Source of the DNA: Gp6-AA40 sp963741135
GTDB lineage: Bacteria > Acidobacteriota > Vicinamibacteria > Vicinamibacterales > UBA2999
Length of the DNA stretch: 64,000 nucleotides
NCBI GenBank assembly: GCA_963741135.1
Contig: CAVUHC010000006.1
Coordinates: 62,001 to 126,000 of the forward strand
Reading direction: 5' to 3'
Part shown: positions 35,053-42,949 of the stretch, piece by piece
Position numbering within the stretch: the stretch's first letter is position 1
How the letters are laid out: each line of letters opens with the position of its first letter
Position numbers and translations under genes: made by a program
The notes under the pieces: generated by a model
What the model was told of the DNA's origin: nothing
The model's input: only the letters and a program-made list of their open reading frames with translations
Database searches by the model: none

Positions 35053-35238
35053 TGAAGTCAAGAGACTATCAGAGGGTCGCAGGCGGCGCAAGCGTGGCCT
35101 GACCGCCGGGGATTCGCGGGCAGCCCTTTTTCGAGTGGCTGCGTGGATCCCAGGTCGGTCACTCCTCGCTGCTTTGCGATGATGACCTCGGTCGACGTGA
35201 TGATCGCGAGTGCTTCGTCACCGCGCCGCCATCAGACG

Positions 35239-35640
35239 TCATGCCGTCGATGAATCGATGATGTAGGCATCCGCCTCTATCTCGACCAGCATGTCCGGGT
35301 CGACCAGCTTCGCGACCTGCACCATTGACGTCGCCGGTCTGACGGTGCCGAAGAACTCGCCGTGCGCGCGGCCGACCTCTTCCCACTTCGCAATGTCCAT
35401 CAGATAAATGCGCGTTCGCACCACATCGCTGAGTTGTGCGCCGGCCTGTCGCAGGGCCCACTCGATGTTTCGGAGCGTCTGCATCGCCTGTGCATGAAGA
35501 TCGCCTTTGCCGACGATCTGCCCCTCCGCGTCGGTCGCCGTCGTCCCCGAGATGTGCACGTGCGCGCCAATCCGAACCGCGCGCGAATAGCCAACAATCG
35601 GCTCCCATGGCCGGCCGCTCGAGATGTTCTGCCGCTGCAT
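35239..35640 (-). CDS. RidA family protein
   Basis: A 133-residue Rid-fold protein (SRAVRIGAHVHISGTTATD, DLHAQAMQTLRNIEWALRQAGAQLSDVVRTRIYL, FFGTVRPATSMVQVAKLVDPDMLVEIEADAY). The arginine that binds the imine substrate in RidA appears to be the Arg of VRPATSM. It would deaminate reactive enamine/imine intermediates. TAACAT ends six bases before ATG 35640, so the mRNA may be leaderless. The divergent lipoprotein gene shares the promoter region. Confidence 0.9.
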   Translation of the reverse strand: MQRQNISSGRPWEPIVGYSRAVRIGAHVHISGTTATDAEGQIVGKGDLHAQAMQTLRNIEWALRQAGAQLSDVVRTRIYLMDIAKWEEVGRAHGEFFGTVRPATSMVQVAKLVDPDMLVEIEADAYIIDSSTA

Positions 35641-35646
35641 CGCCCG

Positions 35647-35656
35647 ATGTTATGCT
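35647..35656. promoter_or_regulatory. Overlapping divergent -10 boxes of ridA-like and lipoprotein genes
   Basis: ATGTTATGCT reads TAACAT on the minus strand (six bases before ATG 35640) and TATGCT on the plus strand (seven bases before GTG 35664). The two promoters would overlap and exclude each other. Confidence 0.5.
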
Positions 35657-35663
35657 GATCCGC

Positions 35664-36161
35664 GTGAAACGATATTGCGCCTGCGCGCTGGTAGTGGTTT
35701 TTGCGCTTTCATTCGTCGGCTGCCGACAGGCCGACGGTGCGCTTCCGGCGACGACCGGCACGATTCCGAACGAACTCGGGGATATCAGTCGCGACCTTCA
35801 GAACCTGGCGAGCGGAAACCCTGAAGGCCCCAGGGATCTCAGCGACGACCTCGGTCATTACGCTGAGGGAACCAACGGCGGCCTGGCCGCTGCCGAGGAG
35901 CTCTCGCGGCGTCTCGGGCAGGCGCTGACCGGCAAGACGTTCAAGCTGGCAGACGCGATGCCGCTCGCGCACACGTGCTGGGTCGCCGTGGCTGGCCGCC
36001 AGTTGAGCGAAAAGCAAATCGAGAATCTTCAGAACGAGATGAAGTTGCAGCTGACGACGATGGGTGTGAGCGAACAGCAGGCGCAGGAAGTGGCCGCGCA
36101 GGTGGGAGTCGTCCAGCTGGCGGTGACGGCACGCCACCGCCGCTGGTACGAATTGTTGTAA
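35664..36161 (+). CDS. Small lipoprotein, hypothetical
   Basis: From GTG 35664 the product has 165 residues with a lipoprotein signal (VVVFALSFVGC, Cys about residue 20). ATG 35652 in frame is an alternative but overlaps the predicted -10. The mature part is helical and rich in Asp/Leu/Gln (GDISRDLQNLASGN, LSEKQIENLQNEMKLQLTTMGVSEQQAQEVAAQVG). No family was recognised. It probably sits on the periplasmic side of a membrane. Confidence 0.65.
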   Translation: MKRYCACALVVVFALSFVGCRQADGALPATTGTIPNELGDISRDLQNLASGNPEGPRDLSDDLGHYAEGTNGGLAAAEELSRRLGQALTGKTFKLADAMPLAHTCWVAVAGRQLSEKQIENLQNEMKLQLTTMGVSEQQAQEVAAQVGVVQLAVTARHRRWYELL

Positions 36162-36162
36162 C

Positions 36163-36246
36163 AGGCGGACCTGAAGGTCCGCCTCTACGCGGTCCGGTCG
36201 AGCGGCGCGGACCCTAGTCGAGCGGCGCGGGCCCTATTGGGTCCGC
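36163..36246. repeat. REP palindrome plus GGCGCGGACC repeat units
   Basis: 36163-36184 is the palindrome AGGCGGACCT-AGGTCCGCCT with a two-base loop. 36190-36246 holds two units of AGCGGCGCGGACCCTAGTCG and closes with GGGCCCTATTGGGTCCGC. It lies between the convergent ends of the lipoprotein gene and metK. Confidence 0.8.
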
Positions 36247-36249
36247 GTT

Positions 36250-37387
36250 TCATTTCGCGACGGCGACGGCCTTCTCGAGGGCTTCCCATGGAAGCCCGGG
36301 TCGGCCAAAGTGACCGTAGTTCGTCGTGCTGCGGTAAATCGGACGCAGCAAGTTCAGCTTGTCGATGATGGCGCGCGGACGGAAATCGAACGCGCTCATC
36401 ACGAAATCCGCTGCCGCCCGCTCGTCACCCGTTCCAAACGTGTCGACCTTCACCGACACCGGCTTCGCCATACCGATCGCGTAGCCGACCTGCAGCTCGG
36501 CGCGCTTCGCGAGGCCGGCCGCCACGATCTGCTTGGCCACGTAGCGGCAGAAGTACGCGCTGCTGCGATCGACCTTCGACGGATCCTTGCCGCTGAACGC
36601 GCCACCGCCGTGACGGCCCCAGCCGCCGTAGCTGTCGACGATGATCTTGCGGCCGGTGACGCCGGCGTCAGCGGACGGCCCGCCGTGGCTGAAGTCGCCG
36701 GTCGGGTTCACAAAGAGCGTCACGTCCTTCCGCCACCAGTTGCCGAGCACGCGCGGCCCGAGCTGCTCGCGCACGTACTCGGTGATCTTCTTCTGGTCGG
36801 CGTCGGGAGTGTGTTGTGTCGAGATGACGACTGTGGTGACTTCCTTCGGCTCGTTGTTCTCGTAGAGGACGGACACCTGTGACTTGCTGTCGGGACGGAG
36901 GAAGTCAACCTTGCGCTGCTTGCGATCGTCGGTGAGACCCTTGGTGAGCTTGTGCGCGAGCAGAATCGGGAGCGGCATCATCTCGGCCGATTCGTCGGTC
37001 GCGTAGCCGAACATGATCCCCTGGTCGCCGGCGCCCTGGTCTCCGCTCTGGCTCGTGGTCGCGGTGACGCCCTGGGAAATCTGCGACGACTGCCGCGTGA
37101 TGATCGGAATCAGCTTCAGCGTCGTGTCGCAGAACGGCTCCGACGTGTCGGTGTAGCCGATTTCCTTGACCGCCTGCGCGCACGATCTTGTCGTAATCGA
37201 GGTTGGCGCTGGTCGTGATCTCCCCGGCGATCACCACCGTGTCGCTTTTGCACAAGGTCTCACAGGCGACGCGGCTCGTCGGGTCCTGCTCGAGACACGC
37301 ATCGAGAACCGAGTCGGAAATGTAGTCGCAGACCTTGTCGGGGTGTCCCTCGGACACCGATTCGGACGTGAAGATGAAACGCGACAT
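36250..37387 (-). CDS. metK: MetK, S-adenosylmethionine synthase (one frameshift)
   Basis: ATG 37387 with GAAGGAG upstream begins MSRFIFTSESVSEGHPDKVCD, the ATP-binding motif. The frame breaks near 37174 after YDKIVRA: removing one base restores AAVKEIGYTDTSEPFCD and leads into MFGYATDESAEMMPLPILLAHKL. The later motifs GGAFSGKDPSKVDRSSAY and the C-terminal GHFGRPGLPWE are intact. Corrected length is 378 residues, as in the family. MetK is essential in nearly all bacteria, so this frameshift is best read as a sequence error. A structured leader with a terminator precedes it. Confidence 0.93.
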
Positions 37388-37424
37388 GACGCTCCTTCGG
37401 GGAAAATCTCTTCGAATCCAGCAA

Positions 37425-37452
37425 CAAAAAAGCCCGCGACTACGTCGCGGGC
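37425..37452 (-). terminator. Intrinsic terminator in the metK leader
   Basis: On the minus strand GCCCGCGAC, loop GTA and GTCGCGGGC form a perfect 9-base stem followed by TTTTTTG. It sits 38 bases before the metK start and downstream of the leader promoter, so it can act as a regulated terminator. Confidence 0.85.
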
Positions 37453-37550
37453 CATCCGTCGCGACTTAGACAGTAGCGCGCAGGCGTGAGCCTGGGCGAC
37501 CATATGCAGCGCGGCCCATCAAGTCGGTGAAATCGCCGCGCCCAACGAAA
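37453..37550 (-). ncRNA. Structured metK leader RNA, candidate riboswitch or attenuator
   Basis: Minus-strand RNA from the TATACT promoter (37557-37562) would run about 100 bases to the terminator. A perfect stem GCGCGGC/GCCGCGC (37535-37541 with 37509-37515) encloses a 19-base loop. The loop word CGACTT (37521-37526) is complementary to AAGTCG (37462-37467), giving a possible H-type pseudoknot. The GTCGCG next to that site could also pair with CGCGAC of the terminator stem. A 17-codon ORF (37466-37519, MGRAAYGRPGSRLRATV) lies in the same place but has no Met codons after the start. No known SAM riboswitch consensus was recognised. Confidence 0.5.
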
Positions 37551-37556
37551 CGGGGC

Positions 37557-37562
37557 AGTATA
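37557..37562 (-). promoter_or_regulatory. -10 box TATACT of the metK leader
   Basis: TATACT on the minus strand is a near-consensus -10 element located where the leader RNA would start. Confidence 0.55.
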
Positions 37563-37597
37563 ACACCCGCTACCGACCCCGCGCCATAGGCTGACAA

Positions 37598-38039
37598 ATG
37601 ATTCTTCTCGTACACCACGGACCCGCTGTCGGACCGGAGATCGACCCGATGCGGCCGCTGTCCTCGGTCGGGCGTGTCGCCACCGAGCGGCTGGCGGCCG
37701 CCGCGGCTCGCCGAGGTGTGCAGCCTGATGCAATCTGGCACAGCGGCAAGCTGCGCGCGCGCCAGACTGCCGAACTGTTCTGGAATGCCTGCAACCCGCT
37801 GGCGACGATCTCCGCCGAGCGAGGGCTGCAGCCCGATGATCCGCCCCGCGTGGATGCGCGATCAGCTCACCGGTGAGACACGCTCCATCCTCATTGCCGG
37901 CCACATGCCGTCGCTGTCGCGATTGCTGGCGAGCCTCCTGGGCGAGCGGGAGGAATCAATGTCGGTCGGATTCCCACCACACGGATGCGTGGCGTTGGAA
38001 CCGGATGGGGATCTGCTGGAAGGAAGTCTGGAGGCTTGA
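37598..38039 (+). CDS. sixA: SixA-like phosphohistidine phosphatase (one frameshift)
   Basis: The start ILLVHHGPAVGPE aligns with the SixA opening, but the usual RHG is HHG here, so the first active-site arginine is replaced. LSSVGRVATERLAAAAARRG, IWHSGKLRARQTAEL and the second-half ETRSILIAGHMPSLSRLLA follow the family. The two halves are in different frames: one extra C in the run near 37846 accounts for it, giving PDDPPAWMRDQLTGE. The protein is about 146 residues when corrected. Histidine phosphatase activity is uncertain because of the HHG motif, which could itself be an error. Confidence 0.75.
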
Positions 38040-38048
38040 AGCGTAGCA

Positions 38049-38107
38049 ATGCTGAATGGCGAATGGCGAATGCTGAATTCAACAATTCAGCATTCGTCAT
38101 TCAGCAT
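38049..38107. repeat. AATGCTGAATGGCGAAT hairpin between convergent genes
   Basis: The left arm AATGCTGAATGGCGAATGG and the right arm TTCAGCATTCGTCATTCAGC are near reverse complements. It may act as a bidirectional terminator-like hairpin between sixA and the barrel gene. Confidence 0.8.
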
Positions 38108-38117
38108 TCCGAAGGTT

Positions 38118-38703
38118 CTACCAGCGGAACGCGAGTCCGACCGTGCCGCGCCAGAAGTCGAATTTGCCGACACCGAAATCGAACTCGTTGTCCGGCTGCG
38201 GATCCTGGAGGCTGCGGTAGTACCGCACGTCGCCACGGAAGCCGACGTGGTCGGTCGCGAATCCGATCAGCACCGGCGCCCACGTCGAAGCCGAAGTCAT
38301 TGTTCGTCACGTTGAACAGCTGGTCGTTGCTCGACACGTGAGTCTTCAACACGCCGAAGCCACCGATGACGTACGGACGAATCCCCGGTCCGGTCTGGCC
38401 GCCCTACCGGCAACGCCGAGGATCATGTTCGAACATTGCCGTCGTCACGTTGTCGGTGTCGACGAGGTCGATGTCGTCGGTGTTGTTTTCAAAGAACTGT
38501 GGCGTGTACGCCAGATCCGCTTCCCAGCCCAGAATGCCAGCGCCCATCCATCCGATCGAGGCGCCGTACGTCAGCTTGTCGTTCTGAGGGGTATCACCGC
38601 CGAAGCCCATTCCGATGTTCGGGGTGAATAACCAGTCGGCGCGTGCGCTTGCGGGTCCGACGACCAGCAGCACCGCCGCTATCAGTGCGCACTTCTTGAG
38701 CAT
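38118..38703 (-). CDS. Outer-membrane beta-barrel protein (about three frameshifts)
   Basis: ATG 38703 follows GGAGGAACGC. The first part, with signal peptide ending ASARA, then DWLFTPNIGMGFGGDTPQNDKLTYGASIGWMGAGILGWEADLAYTPQFF, is a small OmpW/OmpA-like barrel. It stops at 38404. Joining frames near 38430, 38404-38412 and 38278 restores MFNMILGV, GPGIRPYVIGGFGVLKTHV and VLIGFATDHVGFRGDVRYYRSLQ. The end is FWRGTVGLAFRW with the terminal aromatic residue required by barrel assembly. The clustered shifts suggest sequence errors. Confidence 0.7.
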
Positions 38704-40258
38704 GCGTTCCTCCGTTTTCTCCGCCCGGCCTGCTGCAAGCGAAGTGCCCAAGTGACCCGCGAGAGCTGAACCAAATGATTGAAGGCATTGATATTTGCCG
38801 CTCGAGACGCCGTTTTCAGTGCCGAACGGCTAAGCGCGGCCGTATGCTCGCAGAGCAGCTGCCACGCTCGCGCCGTGTGCGCGCTGGTCGTGCGCAGGTG
38901 ACCGATCGCCATGCGAATCACGAACATCTGCCAAGGCGGGTGTGCGAGAGAAACACCTCGCCGCCCGCATTCACGGCGTCGAGCAGCCGCTCGTTGAAAG
39001 TGTCCAGCCCGGGCGCGCTCAGCGTGATGCCGCGCGGCTTTGCTCGGAAGCAGACGACACTGAAAGGCACCGGCGCGACACGCTCGAAGTCCGGATGCTC
39101 ATCAACCCTATCGGCGAATTCGCGAGCGAGTCGCATGTGATCGCGCAGTACCTCGCGAATACGCGCGGCGCCGAAGTGCCGCAGGATCATCCACAACTTG
39201 AGGGATCGGAAACGTCGCCCGAGTTGGATGCCCGTGTCCATGAGATTGGTGACTCCGCGCGACCCTTCAGCGGTGCGGAGGTATTCCGGGACGATCGAGA
39301 AAGCCTGTCGCACGACATCCATTCGACGGCAGTAGAACGCGCTCAGGTCGAACGGGGTGAAGAGCCACTTGTGCGGATTGACGACGATCGAGTCGGCGCG
39401 CTCCCATCCTGTGAAATGAACGTGGCATTCAGGGAGCATGGCAGTCACACCGGCGTATGCCGCGTCGACGTGCAGCCAGAGGCGTCGATCGCGGCAGACA
39501 TCAGCGATGTCGCGCGACCGGGTCAACGCTCGTGGTCGACGTTGTTCCGATCGTGGCGACCACTGCGAGTGGCGTGATCCCGGCCTTGCGATCTTCGTCC
39601 ATCGCTGCGCGTAGCGCGTCGACGCGCATGCTGAACGCGTGCGTCGGCGGCAATGCGCCGTAAGCGACGACTGACCGAGTCCGAGCATGAGGACCGCTTT
39701 GTCAATCGAGGAGTGTGCGTGCTCAGAGCAATAGACGCGCAGCGGACCGACATCATCACGGCCGGCGAGCCCTCGGTCGCGTACGCCGGGCACTGCCGCC
39801 TCCCGTGCCGCGGCCAGCGCATGCAGGCTCGAGATCGAGGCGGTGTCGTAGATGACGCCCTCGAACGCGTCCGGCAATCCCATCAGGCGCCGCAGCCACC
39901 CGAGCGACACCTCTTCGAGCTCGGTCGCGGCGGGCGACGTCCGCCAGAGCATCGCCTGCTGATTGAGGGCGGCGGACAGAAATTCCGCGAGCACGCCGGA
40001 CGCGCTCGCGGTGATCGGAAAGTACGCGAAGAACCCTGGATGGTTCCAGTGGGTCAGGGCGGGGAACAGGACGCGCTCGAAGTCGGCGAAGATATCTTCG
40101 AACGGCTCGCCTTCTTCCGGTGCCCGATCGGGAAGCGCGTCGCGCACGTCACCTGGGGCGACGCGCGGCAGGATCGGATAGCGCTCGGACCCGCTCAGAT
40201 ATTCCGCAATCCATTCCACGAGCGCGTGCCCGTGGCGCCGGAACTCAGAAGGATCCAT
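38682..40258 (-). CDS. Aromatic-L-amino-acid decarboxylase-like PLP enzyme (about three frameshifts)
   Basis: ATG 40258 begins MDPSEFRRHGHALVEWIAEYL, typical of group II decarboxylases. HWNHPGFFAYFPITASASGVLAEFLSAALN and the PLP lysine motif VNPHKWLFTPFDLSAF are conserved. Between about 39665 and 39512 the family text is in another frame (MRVDALRAAMDEDRKAGITPLAVVATIGTT). Past 38928 the end FVIRMAIGHLRTTSAHTARAW is shifted again. The stop used, 38682, is from the last frame and overlaps the barrel gene start; the true stop may be earlier. The substrate is probably tryptophan, tyrosine or phenylalanine, but this is not decidable here. Confidence 0.8.
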
Positions 40259-40345
40259 GAATTGACGAATCTACGAATTTACGAATCTACGAATTGAATT
40301 GGCGCAATCCAATCCGTCAACTCGTAAATTCGCAAATCCGACAAT
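40259..40345. repeat. ACGAATTTACGAATCT word repeat with partial inverted arm
   Basis: Tandem TACGAATTTACGAATCTACG words are answered by ACTCGTAAATTCGCAAATCC. On the minus strand they yield a TAGATT box nine bases before the decarboxylase ATG. Confidence 0.75.
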
Positions 40346-40349
40346 CTCA

Positions 40350-40868
40350 CTACTTGTGGGCCGCGATGTAGCTGGTCGCGAACGTCTTCAACCCGGGGTT
40401 GAGCGGCGCGATCAAGTTCGCCTCTTCCGCCGCGCGCTCCGGCGTCCAACCGTCCTTCAGCGCGCGCTTGATCATCCACATCGCCGCCGCGCGCCCGCCG
40501 CCGCCGCAGTGAATGTAGGCCGGTTGATTGGCCTTGTCCGAGACAGCGACGAGAAATTGATCCGCGACCTTCGGATCCGGCATCGCGCCGTTCAGCGGCA
40601 GGTGGACGTACTTGATGCCCGTGGTCTTGATCGCCGCCTCTTCTTCGGTGACTCCTTGTTCGGTCGGAAGCCGGAAGCTGATGATCGATGCGAACCCCTG
40701 CTTCTTGAGGTTCGCAACGCCGGCGGCGTCTGTGGCGCCGCCGCAGGCGAACACCGCGTCGATCTGGTTGAAGTTCTGTATGCCGGGGACGTCAACCTTC
40801 TTGACCTGCGCGAACGCAGGCACAGCCATTGTCGCCACGGCAAGCGCCGCGGCCAGTCGGTAAATCAT
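40350..40868 (-). CDS. Secreted DUF442/protein tyrosine phosphatase-like protein
   Basis: A 172-residue product with signal peptide ending AVPAFAQ. IQNFNQIDAVFACGGATDAAGVANLKKQGFASIISFR and the loop YIHCGGGGRAAAM follow the DUF442 (beta-lactamase-hydrolase-like phosphatase) pattern, in which Cys and Arg are separated by four residues. It should be a periplasmic phosphatase-fold enzyme of unknown substrate. AAGGAG stands upstream of ATG 40868. Confidence 0.8.
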   Translation of the reverse strand: MIYRLAAALAVATMAVPAFAQVKKVDVPGIQNFNQIDAVFACGGATDAAGVANLKKQGFASIISFRLPTEQGVTEEEAAIKTTGIKYVHLPLNGAMPDPKVADQFLVAVSDKANQPAYIHCGGGGRAAAMWMIKRALKDGWTPERAAEEANLIAPLNPGLKTFATSYIAAHK

Positions 40869-40909
40869 GGTGGTTCTCCTTGGGGCAGATATTACCGCGA
40901 GGAGGGGAA

Positions 40910-40931
40910 AGGCCGACCTCGAGGTCGGCCT
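40910..40931. repeat. REP-like palindrome AGGCCGACCT-AGGTCGGCCT
   Basis: Identical arms to the copy at 16766-16787, with the same flanking CTCTACG-type tail. It lies 3' of the glycine-zipper protein gene. Confidence 0.85.
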
Positions 40932-40947
40932 CTACGTATCCGGAGGG

Positions 40948-41949
40948 CTATTTCTCCTCGACGGTGACCGTCGCGGGTTTCACCAGGCGGACCGTGACCG
41001 GCGTGCCTGACGGCAGGGTCGCGGGGTTGCGCCCGCCGGCCATCACCGCGGCGGTACCCGCGCCGCCTCCGGCGGTGGCGCCGATAGCGGCCCCCTTCGC
41101 GCCGCCGAAAATCCCGCCGATGATCGCGCCGCCGATCGCGCCGCCGCCAATCTTGGCCGCGCTCTCGCCGCCCGGGCCCTCGCCTTCACGATAGATCGTG
41201 TCGGTCTCGAGCGGCACGCGCGTGCCGTCCGCAAGCACCACCGACGTGAAGCGGATGCCGAGCCGGGCCTTGTCGCGCACTTTGCCGCCGCGCTCGACGA
41301 GCGTCACCTCGCCATGCGCCCTGGCGCCGGCGGGAATCGCGACCCGATCGCCGACGCGCACGTCGCGCGTGACACGCGCGACCACTTCATCCTCGACACG
41401 GGCCCGCTCGCTTGTCAGCGACGTTTCCATCTGCAGGCCCAGCACCGAGTCGGTGGAGACAACCAGATCTTCGAAGCGGGGCGCGGGCGGCTCTGCCGCC
41501 AGTACCGGCGCCGGCGTGTAGGGTTGAATAGGTTCCAGGGGAGCAGACGCCGGGGTGCGAGGCTCCGGCGTCACCGTGCGAGCTTCCTCGGTCGCGCGTG
41601 CGGGCGCATTGACGACCGGCGCCGGGCGCGGGCGCTGGACGGCCGCGGGTGAAGCAGCCGGTCGCGCGCTATCCGCACGCGCCGTCGTGCGTGCCGGCGT
41701 GCGTGCCGCCGCGACGCTACGCGCAGGCGACGCCTGCACGGGTGGGACCTCGACGACAGGCGCCGGGGCATCCGAAATCACCCCTTCGGATTGCTCGACG
41801 CCAGCGGTGGACCAGGCATCCGCCGTTGTGGGGGCGGTTTGCGGATCTGACGTGTGGGGCGCCGGGCGAGTGACGAGGAACGCGCCTGCCGCTCCGACGG
41901 CAATGCACGCCGCCGCCACGATGCCGACCGTTGTCCTGCTGATCTCCAT
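40948..41949 (-). CDS. Glycine-zipper protein with Pro/Ala-rich linker, membrane-anchored
   Basis: ATG 41949 follows GAGGAG and gives 333 residues. An N-terminal transmembrane segment (TTVGIVAAACIAVGAAGAFLV) is followed by a long Ala/Pro/Thr linker (about 30-165), then a compact domain (VLGLQMETSLTSERARVEDEVVARVTRDV, IPAGARAHGEVTLVERGG). The glycine-zipper stretch AAKIGGGAIGGAIIGGIFGG and a last strand PVTVRLVKPATV follow. The domain resembles the TrbI/VirB10-like beta barrel of envelope proteins, but only weakly. It probably spans the periplasm. Confidence 0.65.
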   Translation of the reverse strand: MEISRTTVGIVAAACIAVGAAGAFLVTRPAPHTSDPQTAPTTADAWSTAGVEQSEGVISDAPAPVVEVPPVQASPARSVAAARTPARTTARADSARPAASPAAVQRPRPAPVVNAPARATEEARTVTPEPRTPASAPLEPIQPYTPAPVLAAEPPAPRFEDLVVSTDSVLGLQMETSLTSERARVEDEVVARVTRDVRVGDRVAIPAGARAHGEVTLVERGGKVRDKARLGIRFTSVVLADGTRVPLETDTIYREGEGPGGESAAKIGGGAIGGAIIGGIFGGAKGAAIGATAGGGAGTAAVMAGGRNPATLPSGTPVTVRLVKPATVTVEEK

Positions 41950-42096
41950 GTCGTAGAAACTCCTCGGCGGGGGCCAGAGCAAGGGCTATGCCCCGGTTCC
42001 CCAGTCAATTTCGCTCGGATTATCGCTTGTTTCGCCGAATTCCGGTGTGCCCTAGCGAGGATGCTGTCACCGGTCGCGGTCATCGGCTGAGGCCAG

Positions 42097-42690
42097 TCAG
42101 GTCTCGTCCGGACTGCTGATCCACCGGGCCTCCGGGGACGCCTGCGGCTTCGAAAGTTCATCCAGAAGCGCCGCGGGGTCGGCGTGGGCAACGACGATCC
42201 GCCGGTTGGCGGCCTTGATGAATCCTTCGTCGACCGCGCGGTCGACGAGCGCGATCAGCGGGTCGTAGAAACCCTCCACGTTGAGGAGACCGCAGGCCTT
42301 GGCGTGAACCCCCAGCTGTGTCCAGGTCACGACCTCGCAGAACTCCTCGAAGGTGCCGAAGCCGCCCGGCATCGCGATGAACGCATCGGCGAGCCCGGCC
42401 ATCATCGCTTTGCGTTCGTGCATCGAGCTGACGATGCGCAGATCCGGGAGCGAGCGATGCGCGAGCTCGCGCGCCACGAGCGCGTGCGGAATGACGCCGA
42501 TGGCGTGACCGCCCGCCGCCAGCATAGCGTCGGCGACAACGCCCATCAGCCCGACGTTGCCGCCGCCGAACACGAGACCGATGCAGCGCCGCGCCATCTC
42601 GTGCGCGAGCTGTTCCGCAGCGCGCGCATACTCCGGCCGAGTGCCGATGCTCGAGCCGCAGAAGACACAGATACGCGACGGGAAACTCAT
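42097..42690 (-). CDS. LOG family protein (TIGR00730)
   Basis: A 197-residue Rossmann-like protein. CVFCGSSIGTRPEYARAA, GLVFGGGNVGLMGVVADA, the SMHERKAMM block and the diagnostic PGGFGTFEEFCEVVTW (PGGXGTXXE) define the LOG family. These hydrolyse nucleoside 5'-monophosphates carrying cytokinin-type or other bases. A bacterial role may be nucleotide salvage. A TATTCT hexamer eight bases before ATG 42690 may be its -10 box. Confidence 0.92.
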   Translation of the reverse strand: MSFPSRICVFCGSSIGTRPEYARAAEQLAHEMARRCIGLVFGGGNVGLMGVVADAMLAAGGHAIGVIPHALVARELAHRSLPDLRIVSSMHERKAMMAGLADAFIAMPGGFGTFEEFCEVVTWTQLGVHAKACGLLNVEGFYDPLIALVDRAVDEGFIKAANRRIVVAHADPAALLDELSKPQASPEARWISSPDET

Positions 42691-42754
42691 CGGCTCGAAG
42701 AATAGCGCGTCCACCCTGCCGGACTATGCCGAACTTTCGTCACGTTCGAGGCGG

Positions 42755-42860
42755 GGCGCCACGAAGACGGATTAGCCACCAAGAACACAAAGGTCTCTAA
42801 GAAAAGCAACCCCCATAGTGTTCTTAGTGGCCTTTGTGGCCAATTCGTCTTCGTGGCCTG
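42755..42860. repeat. Inverted repeat of CACGAAGACGAATTGGCCACAAAG type
   Basis: The left arm is GCCACGAAGACGGATTAGCC followed by ACCAAGAACACAAAGG. The right arm is CTTTGTGGCCAATTCGTCTT followed by CGTGGC, its reverse complement with few changes. A second copy of the element is at 46858-46982. Confidence 0.85.
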
Positions 42861-42937
42861 CGCGAGCCACGGAGTGGCGGAGGAGCCCTTGGAAGGGCTG
42901 AGGGTCACCCCACCGGAGACGGTGGACCGTAGACCGT

Positions 42938-42943
42938 TACAAT
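42938..42943 (+). promoter_or_regulatory. -10-like TACAAT, predicted leaderless start of thiO
   Basis: TACAAT ends six bases before GTG 42950; CACCAC fills the gap. A GTAGACCG word precedes it. Confidence 0.55.
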
Positions 42944-42949
42944 CACCAC

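Noticed and set aside
37453..37550. SAM-I riboswitch before metK
   Set aside because: The four-way junction words of SAM-I (for example GATGAAGCC and CGGCAACC) are not present in order; only a generic stem, loop and terminator can be supported.
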